Translations under genes and position numbers: made by a program | Part shown: positions 43,370 through 53,890 of the stretch, piece by piece | Numbering within the stretch: position 1 is the first letter of the stretch | Layout: each line of letters starts with the position of its first letter | From: Bettongia penicillata ogilbyi | Taxonomy: Eukaryota; Chordata; Mammalia; Diprotodontia; Potoroidae | DNA length: 64,000 nucleotides | NCBI GenBank assembly: GCA_023548195.1 | Contig: JAJHZJ010000082.1 | Location: 1,394,001 to 1,458,000 of the forward strand | Direction of reading: 5' to 3' | The notes under the pieces: model-generated | Database searches by the model: none | What the model saw: only the letters and a program-made list of their open reading frames with translations | Told to the model about the DNA's origin: nothing

Positions 43370-45290
43370 ACTTGACATGTGTCTTGAACAGATGTGATTA
43401 GACTGTATACTAAGTCCAAAATTGAATAGGTGAAGGGAGGCTGAATTGCATCTGAGAAACAGAACGGTGCTTTAAACAATGACATAATTTATCTTTGAAG
43501 CAAATGCCTATCTTTTTAATACCAATAGTCTACCAATGATGGTATCTGTTCAACTCTGAATCAGGAATAACACAATCTCTGAGGAATTAAAATTGTAGTT
43601 CACTCCCAGGGCAATGGAGAGATGCATAGTGTGCACAAATAGGTTGCAACATATTGCAAATGATGAATTATTTATGTGAATTAACATAAAAATATTTTTC
43701 TATCAGCGATAGCTCCAAAATATGATGACTGTTTATATAGTAGCAGGTGGATAGTTTTGTCTCCATTTGTATATATCCAGTGTTAGGAGAATGAAAACAA
43801 CCATCCAACATGCAGAGTGGACCTTGTTTAAAGGATTTACAGAAAGATATCAAGGACTATACAGGGAAAGAACGCACTGTTCGGTTGTGATATTCCATGT
43901 TGGGAGGGGGCTGTGGACTATATCCACAGCCATGAGAACACGGATCTACTGAGGTATTAAATTATTAAGTCATCATCATGGTGAGTCCCAAGTTGCATGG
44001 ACAGACTTCATAATTATATTGAGGCTTTTTTCCTTTGGGGCAGCTAAAAATCTATTAAATTGCCCCTCTCCTGGGGAGAAACTTTCTAGGGCAGGCTAGA
44101 GCTAATGCAAACTGGCTTGAGTCTACTGGTGCTGAAGAATCCTCTTTTTCATTTCAGGAGAATTTGTGTCTATAGGGATAGGCCAAGTCCAATCCAAGTT
44201 CACAGTCTCCCTGAAATCTGTCCGCAGATTCCTGGGAAGGGGAGGTGATCCATGGACCTGAGGTTAAGAACCCCTGTAACTAGATTTATTTGGAGTTATT
44301 CCAGAATATGTCTATGGCCTTCCTTAGGGGCTCTCTCAACTTGAACCCTGAATAGAATTCTTGGTCCAGTAAAGGGGAACCTATACCTTTATCCTGAGTT
44401 ACCTTTTACCCTTTGGCTGAGGTTGTTAAGACACGGAATCCTAACACCTCCTTTTTCCTAGTAGCCTCTAGCAGCAGTATCCTAAGCATTTAACGAAGAG
44501 AAGATCATTAAAAAATGAAATGTATACACCTTTCAATCACTGTTTTTCTTAATATTCTTAATAGATTTTTTTTTAACAACACATAGATTAAGGAAGCAAT
44601 TGTTGCACTTGCACGACCATCAGCTTCTATGTTCGTTTTTTGAGAATGCTGCTTTAGGGACTGACATATGCAAGAATCTGTTTCCAGAATCCTTCTACTT
44701 CCCTTTCCCCTTTTAGGCAAATAAACTTCCAGATAAATTCCACTTTAAGCTTATCATGTCACCTTAAAATGGCAACTAGGTTCAGTTTAAAATTCAGGTC
44801 TTAAATAATACTTTAAAATCCACTGACATTGTTCCCAACCTCAGATATAATTCCCTGTTTTGCATTTCTACTTTTAAAAAAAACATTTTGCAATTAGTAT
44901 GATCTATGACACATCACTAATGCCAACTAGTGGTAATATCACACTATAGTATAAATTATCTTTCTATCTACATTTGTAAATATCTCATTAGTATTCAAAC
45001 TGCGTGTCTTTTATTAAAATACTGTTTAGAGTGGACTGGGAAATAACCACGCACAGTGGGATGCCAGGTGAATAGAAAAGACAGTTGTTTCAATCCACTT
45101 TCCTCCTGAAATTGGGGAGGGGGGAAGAGAAAAAGCCCACTGAGCGGATGAGGGGGAACTGCTTAAATGAATGCGCACTGGTAAGACTTTTTACAAAGCT
45201 TTTACACAGGTGCCAGTTCTGTAGAAAAATGCGCAGCTGCTTTCTCTAATGGTTTCCATCTGGCCTATATCCCCAGGATTTGATTCCCAG
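43370..45290. other. Unassigned, largely repeat-poor DNA
   Basis: The only repeat word seen is a hAT end at about 44249-44276 (CATGGACCTGAGGTTAAGAA then CCCCTG). CpG-containing stretch at 45040-45200. No exon supported. Confidence 0.35.
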
Positions 45291-45299
45291 TTTTCCTCC

Positions 45300-45385
45300 C
45301 TTTCCATTCTAACTCAATGCCTAGCACTATACCTCGCATCCTGTAGCTCCTAGTAAAGGTTTGTTTCAATTGAATTTGTTGGATT
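45300..45385 (+). mobile_element. L2/MIR 3'-end fragment
   Basis: CAATGCCTAGCACTATACCT, GTAGCTCCTAGTAAAGG. Short and diverged. Confidence 0.5.
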
Positions 45386-45469
45386 GAACTGTTACATTTA
45401 AATGAAACCCAATTTTATGAAGTCTAGGCTATTTACTGGAGTAGTGAAGAAACACAAAACCAGGTTGTG

Positions 45470-45845
45470 GGAATCAGTTGAAGAATTTGGGGGTCTTTAA
45501 TTCTGAATAATAGATAAGGTTGGGATGCGGAATAGTGGGTAGATGATAAACATGAGAGTCATCTTTAAGTTTCTGAAGGACAGCCTTCTGGAAGTTATAG
45601 GAGACCCTTTCTACGTGACTTTAGAGGGACAAACTAGGGCTAATGGTTGAAAATTATAGACACAAAACCATTTTTGGCTCAATAGAGGGAAATATTTCCC
45701 AACAATCTGAGCTATCCAAAAATAGAATGGGTTGTCTTATAAAGTAGTAAGTTCCTCATCATTAGAAGTCTTCAAGTAGACCTTGGATCTTTACTTCCCA
45801 GAGACAATTGGAAAGGTGGTTGTAGTAGACTAGTCGTTGGTCCTC
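45470..45845 (+). mobile_element. L3/CR1 LINE 3' fragment
   Basis: GGACAAACTAGGGCTAATGG, TTTCCCAACAATCTGAGCTA, TCCAAAAATAGAATGGGTTG, AGAAGTCTTCAAGTAGACCT. Confidence 0.7.
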
Positions 45846-45849
45846 AACA

Positions 45850-46100
45850 TTTTTTTTTTTATTATCAGAATTACTTTTTATTCCTCCAAAGCGTTCAAGC
45901 CATCAAGTGAATGGAAGACAATATGTGTGACCAAACATATCCCCCTTCCAACTTGACATACCCCTTGACCACAGAGTAGAAAGTTCAGTAACGGTTATTT
46001 CCCATTAATCAACCAGGTTAGACCTAGTGATAGAATCCTTGGTGAATTCTGATTTTAGTGCAAACTTGACACCTATAAGCTCTATCTATATTTCTTCCAA
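45850..46100 (-). other. Possible 3' end of an unidentified retrocopy
   Basis: Eleven T bases at 45850-45860; on the minus strand this is a poly-A run preceded, about 20 bases upstream, by AATAAA within GGAGGAATAAAAAG. That is the arrangement of a processed transcript end. The body (46100 to 45880 in minus direction) matches no gene I recognise. Confidence 0.35.
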
Positions 46101-47470
46101 CACAAATTTCTATTTTAAAAAATCTTCCTATCTCTATTTTTAAAAATCTAGTTGTAACTTTGGCTTTGCCACATTCAATTCCCTCTTAAAAATAAAGTAA
46201 GTATTAGTAGTGTAATAGTAATATGATTGTCAGAAGTCTGCGTAGTTCCCTGCGAATTTTTTGATATTTTAGCAGCAAAATTTTCTTCTAATTTATATCA
46301 GACTGTGTTCTGTTTTAGATTAGGAAGAAAAGGGATGGCACGTAATGAAAGGGTTAACATCCCAAATACCATTTTGTCCTACAAGCCTAGAATGCTAGGC
46401 TTAGAGCCCTCCCCAATATCGAACCCTGTTAGAAAGGAGAAGCTTGCTGATGGAGTTAACAGAAGTTAAGGTGAGGACCGTTAAGAAACACTTGATGATA
46501 GAGAACAAAACTTCCACTCGGTTGCCAAAGGGTTAACTTCACGAGGCCTTACAAAGTGACTGCTCTGTGATGAAGAGCCCAAGGGCACAAGAGGCTAATT
46601 AGGTTGTTGGGCTTAGTCCAACAATGACTTATTCTTGAAACTTATTAGAGAATTTATTGGCTTGCTAAATCGAGAATTTATTAAAACAAACTATTTTTTT
46701 CTTAGTTTTGTGAAATGTAAGGGTTGTAGAAGAAGGTGCTTAAGGTTATAAAACATTAAGTGAAAGATCATAGACTGGAGTTACTCAGCAAAGTAGAGCT
46801 AATTGGGTTTAAAATGAGTGAAGCTTTCCCTTCACACATGGAGCTCTTAGTAAATGGACTTCTGATTTCTTGGGGGGAGAAGTCACCGGGATGAGAGAAG
46901 GCGCTTCTCTTGCTTGAGGTGGGCTTCTCAGCCTTTTGTTGGCTCCGGAAATGTCCATTGGGCAAAGCAGTAGTCACCCTTCTCAGTCTTCTCTTCTGAC
47001 TTAATCGGGGTGCCTCTTCTCTCTCTGTCTTCATGTCATGTTCTTTAGATAATTTACTCTCTTTAGCTAGTGGAAGCACCAACCCCAGAAGATGGTGAAC
47101 CTCTGTCCTGCCTCCAAATTCCTTTTTCCTTCCAAACTAATGCCCATGGAGATGCTATGTTACACTGATTTTTTCAGTGTTGTGTGGTATCTCCAGTAGA
47201 CCATACTGTCAAGCCTGGACCAGATTGGGTCACTCTGGGTATAGCTGAGATATTGCAGTCCTGGTTCTCTTCCATTCTGTTTGCCCAGTTTGATAATATA
47301 CAGTTCACTTTCTTGACCAGGAAAGTACATAGACTAGTCCCATGCTGTCAATATTCTCCCTACTTACCTAGATGATGACTTTCCTGTCTCTGCATCCCAT
47401 CTAGATGTTAGTGTTCTCCTCTTCCTATCCATGAGAAATGACTTTGTAATTATTTTGTATATTCTTTGAA
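46101..47470. other. Unassigned, repeat-poor DNA
   Basis: No repeat recognised. An open frame on the minus strand (46768-47082, 104 codons) is Ser/Lys/Arg-rich with no domain I know. Confidence 0.35.
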
Positions 47471-47481
47471 CTTACATCTAG

Positions 47482-47616
47482 GGTTTCTAACCTCTTTTTG
47501 TGTCATGGACTCCTTTGGCAGTCTGGTGAAGCCAATGAACACTATCTTAAAAAGTTTTTAAATACATAAATAAGATATATCCAATTACAAAAGAAACCAG
47601 CTATGTTAAAGTACAA

Positions 47617-47657
<41 letters not shown>

Positions 47658-47716
47658 TGCATACATGTACGCACATATATAGCAAGTTTATAGTCTCCAA
47701 GTTGAGAACTCCTGAC
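47482..47716. mobile_element. hAT-like non-autonomous DNA transposon
   Basis: Left end TAGGGTTTCTAACCTC, body TCATGGACTCCTTTGGCAGT, CTGGTGAAGCC, ATTACAAAAGAAACCAGCTA, right end AAGTTGAGAACTCCT (imperfect inverted match to the left end). Same family as 2555-2730. An (AT)n run has expanded inside it. Confidence 0.6.
47619..47655. repeat. (AT)n microsatellite
   Basis: Uninterrupted AT repeats over 37 bases, inside the hAT copy. Confidence 0.97.
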
Positions 47717-47734
47717 TGATGTGTGCATGTTGTA

Positions 47735-47850
47735 TTCTGTCAGCAAAATGTAAGCTCTTTGAGGACAGGGACCATTTCCTTTTCTGTCTTGGTATCTTCA
47801 GAGTCTTTCACATAGTAGTCACTTAATAAAAAATTGGAAAATGAAATCAA
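47735..47850 (+). mobile_element. L2 LINE 3' end
   Basis: AAAATGTAAGCTCTTTGAGG, ACAGGGACCATTTCC, AGTAGTCACTTAATAAAAAA. Confidence 0.75.
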
Positions 47851-47854
47851 ATTG

Positions 47855-48359
47855 GTCACCCAAAGTGTAAAGGCTTTGTAAACAAATTTATGAAACCATT
47901 CATACACTATATGTACTCTTGACCCTGTATCATCTCTGTCAACAAGGGAGGTGCCCTTTTATCCCACATGGATTGGATAAACCCAGGATATTTTGCTGAC
48001 AAATACTGGAAGAACCAACGTATACTGATTACGTCTCTTTAACTCATGTAAAGATCAAAAGCAGATGGCTGGCTACTGGTGTCAAACGGTAAATGCTTTC
48101 ATTGAATTTCAAACCTCAAGATGCAGGACCCTTGGCTATTAACCCTATTTGTCCTCAGATTGTAGAACAGCAAGGTCACAGAGGTTCAACTTTTTGGCAA
48201 CTGCTGGATAGCCCAAATATTCACATGGCCTCTGCTCTTTTCTGTAGAGGAGAGAACGCAATGTTGGGATTGGGCATGCGGCCTACTCATTGACAGTCCA
48301 ATTGAGACTCCAGTTGACAGAATTTAAAACTTAAACCTCCATTCCCAGTGACAAAACTT
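47855..48359. other. Unassigned DNA
   Basis: No repeat or exon recognised. Confidence 0.35.
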
Positions 48360-48361
48360 TG

Positions 48362-48540
48362 CATTTATTAATTAATCACCAAGTATTAAGTGCCTACTAC
48401 TAAATGTGACAGATACTGTTAGGCACTAGGGACATGTGTATACATACATACATATGTACATATACACACATATACAGAATGCCGAATGAAATAGTTTCAA
48501 TACTTAAAGGAGCTTAGCTTCTTTTATTTAACTCAGGGAC
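48362..48540 (-). mobile_element. L2 LINE 3' end (antisense) with TACA repeat
   Basis: AAGTATTAAGTGCCTACTAC, AGATACTGTTAGGCACTAGG and TTAAAGGAGCTTAGCTTC, with a TACATACATA microsatellite at 48438-48478 between them. Confidence 0.65.
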
Positions 48541-48589
48541 TTGCAACATCTATCAACTTTATTTGTGAGTCTTAAGGACTTGACTCATT

Positions 48590-49560
48590 TTAAATTGGAG
48601 GAGGATGTCAATATCCACTTAGTTCAACCTATAACCCGCCTCCCCAGTATTCCCAGTATGGTTTATTTGATCAATGATCTTCTTGTGCTTGATTGAACAC
48701 TTCTAGTGATGGAAAACTCACTATCTACCAAGGCAGACTGTTCTATTTATGGATTCTCTAATTGTTAAAAAGATTTTTTTCTGACATCAAGGTCTAAATC
48801 TTCCTCTTTATGAATTGTATTCATTGTTCTTGGTTCTGTCTTCTGAGGCAAGAAAGAACAAGGCTAACTCCCTTTCTACGTTGTAGCAATTGTTCAAATA
48901 AAAAAATGTGGTCATCTTTTCCATACATCCTCTTTTCTGGGCCAGATATTCCTTGTTACTCCAATTAATTTTCGTAGGGAATGGTCTCAACCTGATTAAA
49001 TTTCATTCAGTTAATCTGCTGGTTGACTTCTTCTGGAGGCTCTCCAGTTTATCAGTGCTCTTATTAATCTGTTGCACCTGAAACTGAACATCCTATTTCA
49101 GACATGGTCTGACCAGAGTAGAGGATAGAGAAACTAGCATCACTCTATTTCTGCAAGTTATGCTTCTCTTAATGAAGTTGAAGATAGATCTCATTGGCTA
49201 TTTTGGCTGCCATGTCACACCTTTCATTCATATTCAGTTTGCAATCTACTAAAGCAGTTTACACACTTCCCCTATTTTGTACTTGTAAAGTTGAAATTGA
49301 TTTTTGGACCTAAGCATGAGACTTCTTTTTATTCCTTGTATATTTATTGAATTAGGTTCAGCCCAGTTCTCTAGCTGACCAAGATCTTTTTTGATCCTGT
49401 CATCCAGTATGTGAGCTATCCTTTCAAGTTTCATGTCATCTTTAAATTTGATAAGCATACTACCTATGGCATTTTTGAAGTCGCTGAAAAAATTGTTCAG
49501 GAACACAAGGCTGAACAGAGTTCCTGGGGTACTCCCCTAGGGATGTAATTCAATTGTTAG
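48590..49560 (-). mobile_element. L3/CR1 LINE, 1 kb copy (RT C-terminal part and 3' UTR)
   Basis: On the minus strand an open frame (49506-49249) contains LIKFKDDMKLERIAH, the cognate of the CR1 catalytic FADDTKL motif (Asp pair kept), then QLENWAE and KNQFQLYKYKIG, matching the CR1 region after the active site. Downstream (to 48590) the 3' UTR order is kept: antisense words GACATGGTCTGACCAGAGTA, GGAGGCTCTCCAGTTTATCA, ATGGAAAACTCACTATCTAC. The copy is the longest uninterrupted L3 here. Confidence 0.8.
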
Positions 49561-49604
49561 GTCCTCTCAAAGTCCATTCTTTGACTACATCTGATATTTA
49601 TTGA

Positions 49605-49740
49605 ACTATTGACTGTGGACAAGTCACTTAATCTCTGTGGGCCTCAGTTTTTTGATCTCTAAAATGGAGATAATAATACCTGTGGTATAGAATTGTTTTG
49701 AGGTTCAAATGAAATGCTTTACATATTATATATATATGTA
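49605..49740 (+). mobile_element. MIR-type SINE fragment
   Basis: GGACAAGTCACTTAATCTCT, GGGCCTCAGTTTTTTGATCT, AAAATGGAGATAATAATACC. The head is missing. TATA/TGTA microsatellite follows to 49790. Confidence 0.8.
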
Positions 49741-50014
49741 CATATATGAATGTGTGTATATCTATGCATATATATTTGTGTATGTGACAGTTATTATCAG
49801 AGAAGAAACTGAGACAAGAATGTTGAAATCATTTCACCAAGCACTTTGTCCATTTCATTATCTAAGGGAGTTATTATTTTGTTATCATGACTCTTTGCCT
49901 CTACCAACAAAGATAAAAACGCTTCTATGACTTAGTAAACAGTCTTGTAGAGTTATTATGGTTGAAAAGATTATCACCCTGTAGGCAACTTTATGATGAA
50001 CCTCTCCAAACTAA

Positions 50015-50465
50015 GTCATTATTATGCCTTTACTATATGTCAGTGCTCAAAGGAGGGTAAAAGGAAAGGCCAAAACAGTTTTTTTGTTGTTCAATTTTTT
50101 CAGTTGTGTTCAACTTTTTGTGACCCCCATTGGGGTTGCCAGTTCCTTCTCCAGCTCACCAAAGATGAGGAACTGAGGCAAGCAGGGTTTGGTGACTTGC
50201 CCAGGGTCATACAGCTAGTAAGTGTCTGAGGCCAGATTTCAACTCGCGCAGAGGAGTCTTCTTGATTCCAAGTCCATTGCTCTATCCACCGTGCCATCTA
50301 GTTGCCTCAAAACAGGGTACTTGCTTTCAAAGAACTCACATTCTAATGGGAGAGATGATGTGCAACAACTCTGAAGTAGAAGATATGTACAGGGTAAATG
50401 GAAGATTATTTCAAAGGGAAGGCACTATTTAGTTGAACTGATCCTCAGGGAAAAGACCCTATCCA
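50015..50465 (-). mobile_element. L2 LINE 3' end (antisense), split by a SINE
   Basis: TATTATGCCTTTACTATATG before the SINE and GTACTTGCTTTCAAAGAACT, CACATTCTAATGGGAGAGAT after it are one antisense L2 order. Confidence 0.7.
50079..50307 (-). mobile_element. Marsupial CORE-SINE (antisense) inside L2, with TSD
   Basis: TTTTTGTTGTTCAATTTTTT, TTGTGACCCCCATTGGGGTT, CCAGTTCCTTCTCCAGCTCA, TGCCCAGGGTCATACAGCTA, head end CCACCGTGCCATCTAGTTGC. Exact 8-base TSD CAAAACAG at 50071-50078 and 50308-50315. An internal segment between GGGTT and CCAGTTCC is deleted. Confidence 0.9.
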
Positions 50466-50469
50466 ATGA

Positions 50470-51075
50470 TATATCCATAGTCAAAACTCTTCTATTTGGT
50501 TGGACCTGTAAGAACTTGTCTTTTACTAGTATCAACTGAGAATTCAGGGTCACCTTGACTCCCCAAAGAAGCATTAGAAAAAGACTTTAGCAGAAGAATT
50601 TGGGGGTTTAAGAAGGTATCTCTGCACTGAATTTCTCTCTCTTCTTTCTCCTCTCCTCTGTTTACACCAGTTGTACTGACTCAGATTTGCTCTAAGCCTT
50701 TCATACATACTAACTAGCACATTAGTTAAATGCACACTTGCCAATCTTAGTTGAAAGGCTGTCAGAAAGCTCAGATTCTTCTGTTGCTTATTGACATCTT
50801 ATCGGGGGGTATCAGGGACAGGTGGCCCATCAGGGCCTAACTACCTACAATATCCCCAGGGAGCTCGCATCTTATACTGTACTTTTCTCTTGGGAATGTT
50901 TGTGACATCTGTGTTTATCTATATCTGGCATGTTAAATCTTCTTTTTCTGGGTAAACACATCTCAAAAATTCCCTGTTCTTTGGCAAGTGCCCAGTATTT
51001 ACTCATCTTAAAATTGGACATGCAATTTTTTTTTGTCACTTTCTTTCTCAAAGAGTTGGTTTTGTGTATTCTACT
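50470..51075. other. Unassigned DNA
   Basis: Pyrimidine-rich patch near 50634-50660 (TCTCTCTCTTCTTTCTCCTC). No repeat family or exon recognised. Confidence 0.35.
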
Positions 51076-51079
51076 GCCA

Positions 51080-51615
51080 GATTAATCTTCCCTAAACATG
51101 GTTTTATATTGTCATAATTCAGGTCCCCCACAGTCCTTCATGACTACTTGTGTAGTGAACTTCAAACATCTCTGTTTGGCATTCAAGGCTCTTTGAAATC
51201 AAGCTGTAATTTTCATTGCTTCTCAGCACATATCTTAGATCATACACATACACACATGAACACTTTGACACTACAGCCTTTAATGTCTATATTATATTTG
51301 TGTGAGTGCCTTCCAATGCCTGAAATGTCCTCCATCTTCGCTCTTCTATATTCTGATTCAATAAGGCCTAATTTAAGTTTCATTTGCTTCATGCATCTTT
51401 CTCTTACCAAACTAATTTCTCCTTTCTCTGACTCCTATTTTGCTCATGGTCAATAAAACACAATTTATCATTTAATTATGTGCTGTCTCATACTGCTAGT
51501 TATTTCAAGATCATTAGTCTTTTCTCCCCAACAAAATTGTATGCTCCATGAGAGCAGGAGCCATACCTTGTTCTTATAATGAGTCTTCCGCAGAAACTAA
51601 CATGGTGCGGACTAA
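51080..51615 (+). mobile_element. L2 LINE 3' portion, old copy
   Basis: TTAATCTTCCCTAAACATGG, TTTGGCATTCAAGGCTCTTT, CCTTCCAATGCCTGAAATGT, and terminus TGTATGCTCCATGAGAGCAG. A 102-codon open frame across it (51148-51456) is not a gene. Confidence 0.65.
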
Positions 51616-51699
51616 AGAGTTCTTAATTTGATCGATTTTGGGTTCTCTCTGTGGCTCACTGTAAAGCAGAGATATGCGTTAGGGTGAAAGAATGAGCGT

Positions 51700-51895
51700 C
51701 ACAGAGTTGCAGACTAAGCACTGGATGGGATCTTAAAGGTTACCTCGTCTTACTTCCTTACTTACATTTTACGTTTGAGGAAACTGAGTCCTGGGAAGGT
51801 GAAGTGACTTGTCCAATGTCACAGATAGGAAGTAGCAGTCTGGATCTGAACTCAGGTTCTTTGACTCCAAACTAGGACACTTTATACTGCAAATA
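51700..51895 (+). mobile_element. THER-type SINE
   Basis: GTCACAGAGTTGCAGACTAA, GATCTTAAAGGTTACCTCGT, GAGGAAACTGAGTCCTGGGA, GACTTGTCCAATGTCACAGA, CTCAGGTTCTTTGACTCC. Confidence 0.7.
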
Positions 51896-52079
51896 TTTCC
51901 AGTAGGGAAGGGAATGATTAGCAAAATTATGAAGTAACATGCAATTTCTAGTTCCCAAGATGCCTTACCTTCCCCCCAAATTATCTTAGATTTATTTTTT
52001 TTACATATTTCATTACTTTTTATATGTTTCTTGTTTTGCTTGATAGAATATGAGTTACTTCAGTAAATCACGAGAATAG

Positions 52080-53450
52080 AGGAGGGAGAGAGTTCTAGGC
52101 ATGCGGGGCAGTCAGGGAAAAGGCCCAGAGCAAAGAGATTGAGTGTCTTCTTTGTGGGACAGCTAGGAGGCAAATGGTTGAATGTTGTCCTTTGTTCTCA
52201 AAAAGGACCAAAATGACATCACCATGATAAAGTGAAGTTTCAATGTATCTGACTGTGACTGATCAGACCAATACGAACCCAGGATGTTTTACCACAGATT
52301 GCGCACAGATAGCCTGTGTGAACATTTGGGGTGTTTACTCCAAATTTGTGCATCCTACGTTTCCTTTGTGTTGTTTCAATTCTGCTTTGCTCATAGAGCA
52401 CAGCACCCTTTTTGATGGGGCCATGCCATGCTGAGTGGCCCTGTGCCAGTGTCTCCCTTGTTCCACAATCAAATCCGAAGTTCTTAAGAGAGACCTTGAG
52501 AGTGTCCTTGTATTGCTTCTTCTGACCACCATGTGATCACTGGCCCCATGTGAGTTCTCCATAAAATAGTCTTTTTGGGAAGTGTACATTTTGCATTCAA
52601 ACAACATGTTTAGTTCATTGGAGTTGCATTCTCTGAAGAGAATGCTTGAATGCTTGGCAGTTCAGCTTGAGCAAGGACTTCAGTGTCTGGTGCCTTATCT
52701 GGTCAGGTGATCTTCAGAATCTTCCTAAGACAGTTCAAATGGAAGTGATTCAGTGTCCTGGCATGGTGCTGGTAGACTTGTCCATGTTTTGCAGGCATAC
52801 AACAATGAAGTCAACACAGCGGCTCTGTAGACCTTCAGTTTGGTAGTCAGGAGGCAAATATCACTGAATTGAGGAGTATGTGGTAGGGAGTAAGGGGTAA
52901 GAAAACTGGAATTGTAGGAAAGGGCTAGGTTAAGAAAGGTTTTGAATGCCAGATGAAGCATTTTGCATTTGCTCCTGGAGGGAATAGGAAGCCACACGAG
53001 TTAATCGAGTAGGGTTGTGACAAGATAAAACATGGGATTTAGGAATATCACTTAAGTGGCTAGGTTAAGGATAGATTGGAATGGGGAGAGACTTGAGGAA
53101 GGCAAATCCACCAGGAGGCTAACACCTAGTCCAGATGTGAGGTGATGAGAGCTAGAGTCGGGGCATAATCAGAGGAGAAAAGGGGACATATTCAAGAGAT
53201 GTTGCAAAGGTGAAAGTAACAGGTCTTAGTGACAGTCTAGATATGGAAATGAGAAGAGAAGGGCAGAACTCTGATGGATGCCTACAGTTAGAGGGTGTGA
53301 CCTGGCTGAGGATCTAGCAAAGGAGACAGAGAAGGATCAGTCAGATAGCTAGGAGAAGAACTAGGGGAGAGTGGTGTTCTGAAAACCTACAGAGAAGACA
53401 GCATCAAGGAGGAAAGAGGCATCAACAGTGTCAAAGGCCAAAAGTGTTTA
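52080..53450 (-). mobile_element. L2 LINE, long antisense copy split by an RTE
   Basis: Before the insertion: GAGTTCTAGGCATGCGGGGC and GAGTGTCTTCTTTGTGGGAC. After it: GTGGTAGGGAGTAAGGGGTA, GGTTTTGAATGCCAGATGAA, GAGACTTGAGGAAGGCAAAT, AAGAGATGTTGCAAAGGTGA, GTGTGACCTGGCTGAGGATC, TCTAGCAAAGGAGACAGAGA, ATCAACAGTGTCAAAGGCC. About 0.68 kb of continuous L2 RT-C-terminal coding DNA (antisense), without an intact frame. Confidence 0.85.
52176..52847 (-). mobile_element. RTE (Bov-B-like) LINE, 5'-truncated, inside L2 with exact TSD
   Basis: On the minus strand it enters in the RT C-terminal region (LKVYRAAVLTSLLYACKTWT near 52840-52780, the RTE 'VYxAVVLTTLLYGCETW' motif), continues through the 3' UTR, and ends with GGTCCTTTTTGAGAACAAAG then GACAACATTCAACC. 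Exact 11-base TSD AGGAGGCAAAT at 52165-52175 and 52848-52858. Frame interrupted soon after the motif. Confidence 0.9.
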
Positions 53451-53664
53451 TAAAGCACTTACTATGTATGTAGCAGGCATGAAACCAAATTGTAGCTTAG
53501 GCTAGACCTTATGCCTTAGTTATAGGTGCCAGTAAAAGCAACCTGGATTCTGCTGAGAGTTAAATACCAGTGAAATTCCAACACTGTCATTCCAAAAATG
53601 AAGAAATAGGACAATTCCTTAAATAAACAACAGGTTAGCCAGAATAGGGAATTCCTAGCTAAGG

Positions 53665-53890
53665 AAACTTCCTCTCCCAATGCATTCCAATCTATCCTTT
53701 AAGTGATATTCCTAAAGGATTTGTTTTACCTTGTCACAACGCTACTCAGTTAACTCCTGTGGCTTCCTATTCCCTCCAAGAGCAAATACATAATGCTTCA
53801 TTTATTATTCAAAACCCTTCCTAACTTAGCCGCTTCTTACCATTCCCGTTTCTTACCCCTTATCCCTACCACATACTCTTCAATTCAGTG
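53665..53890 (+). mobile_element. L2 LINE 3' coding fragment
   Basis: AGTGATATTCCTAAAGGATT, CTACTCAGTTAACTCCTGTG, GGCTTCCTATTCCCTCCAAG, TATTCAAAACCCTTCCTAAC, ACATACTCTTCAATTCAGTG. Confidence 0.75.

Noticed and set aside
44158..44244. Possible 87-base exon: CCTCTTTTTCATTTCAG acceptor, an open phase, and AG/GTGATC donor
   Set aside because: The encoded peptide matches nothing I know, the donor is weak, and the donor lies next to a hAT end. No supporting neighbouring exon.
46768..47082. 104-codon minus-strand frame rich in Ser, Lys and Arg
   Set aside because: No domain, no similarity recognised, no sign of codon constraint.
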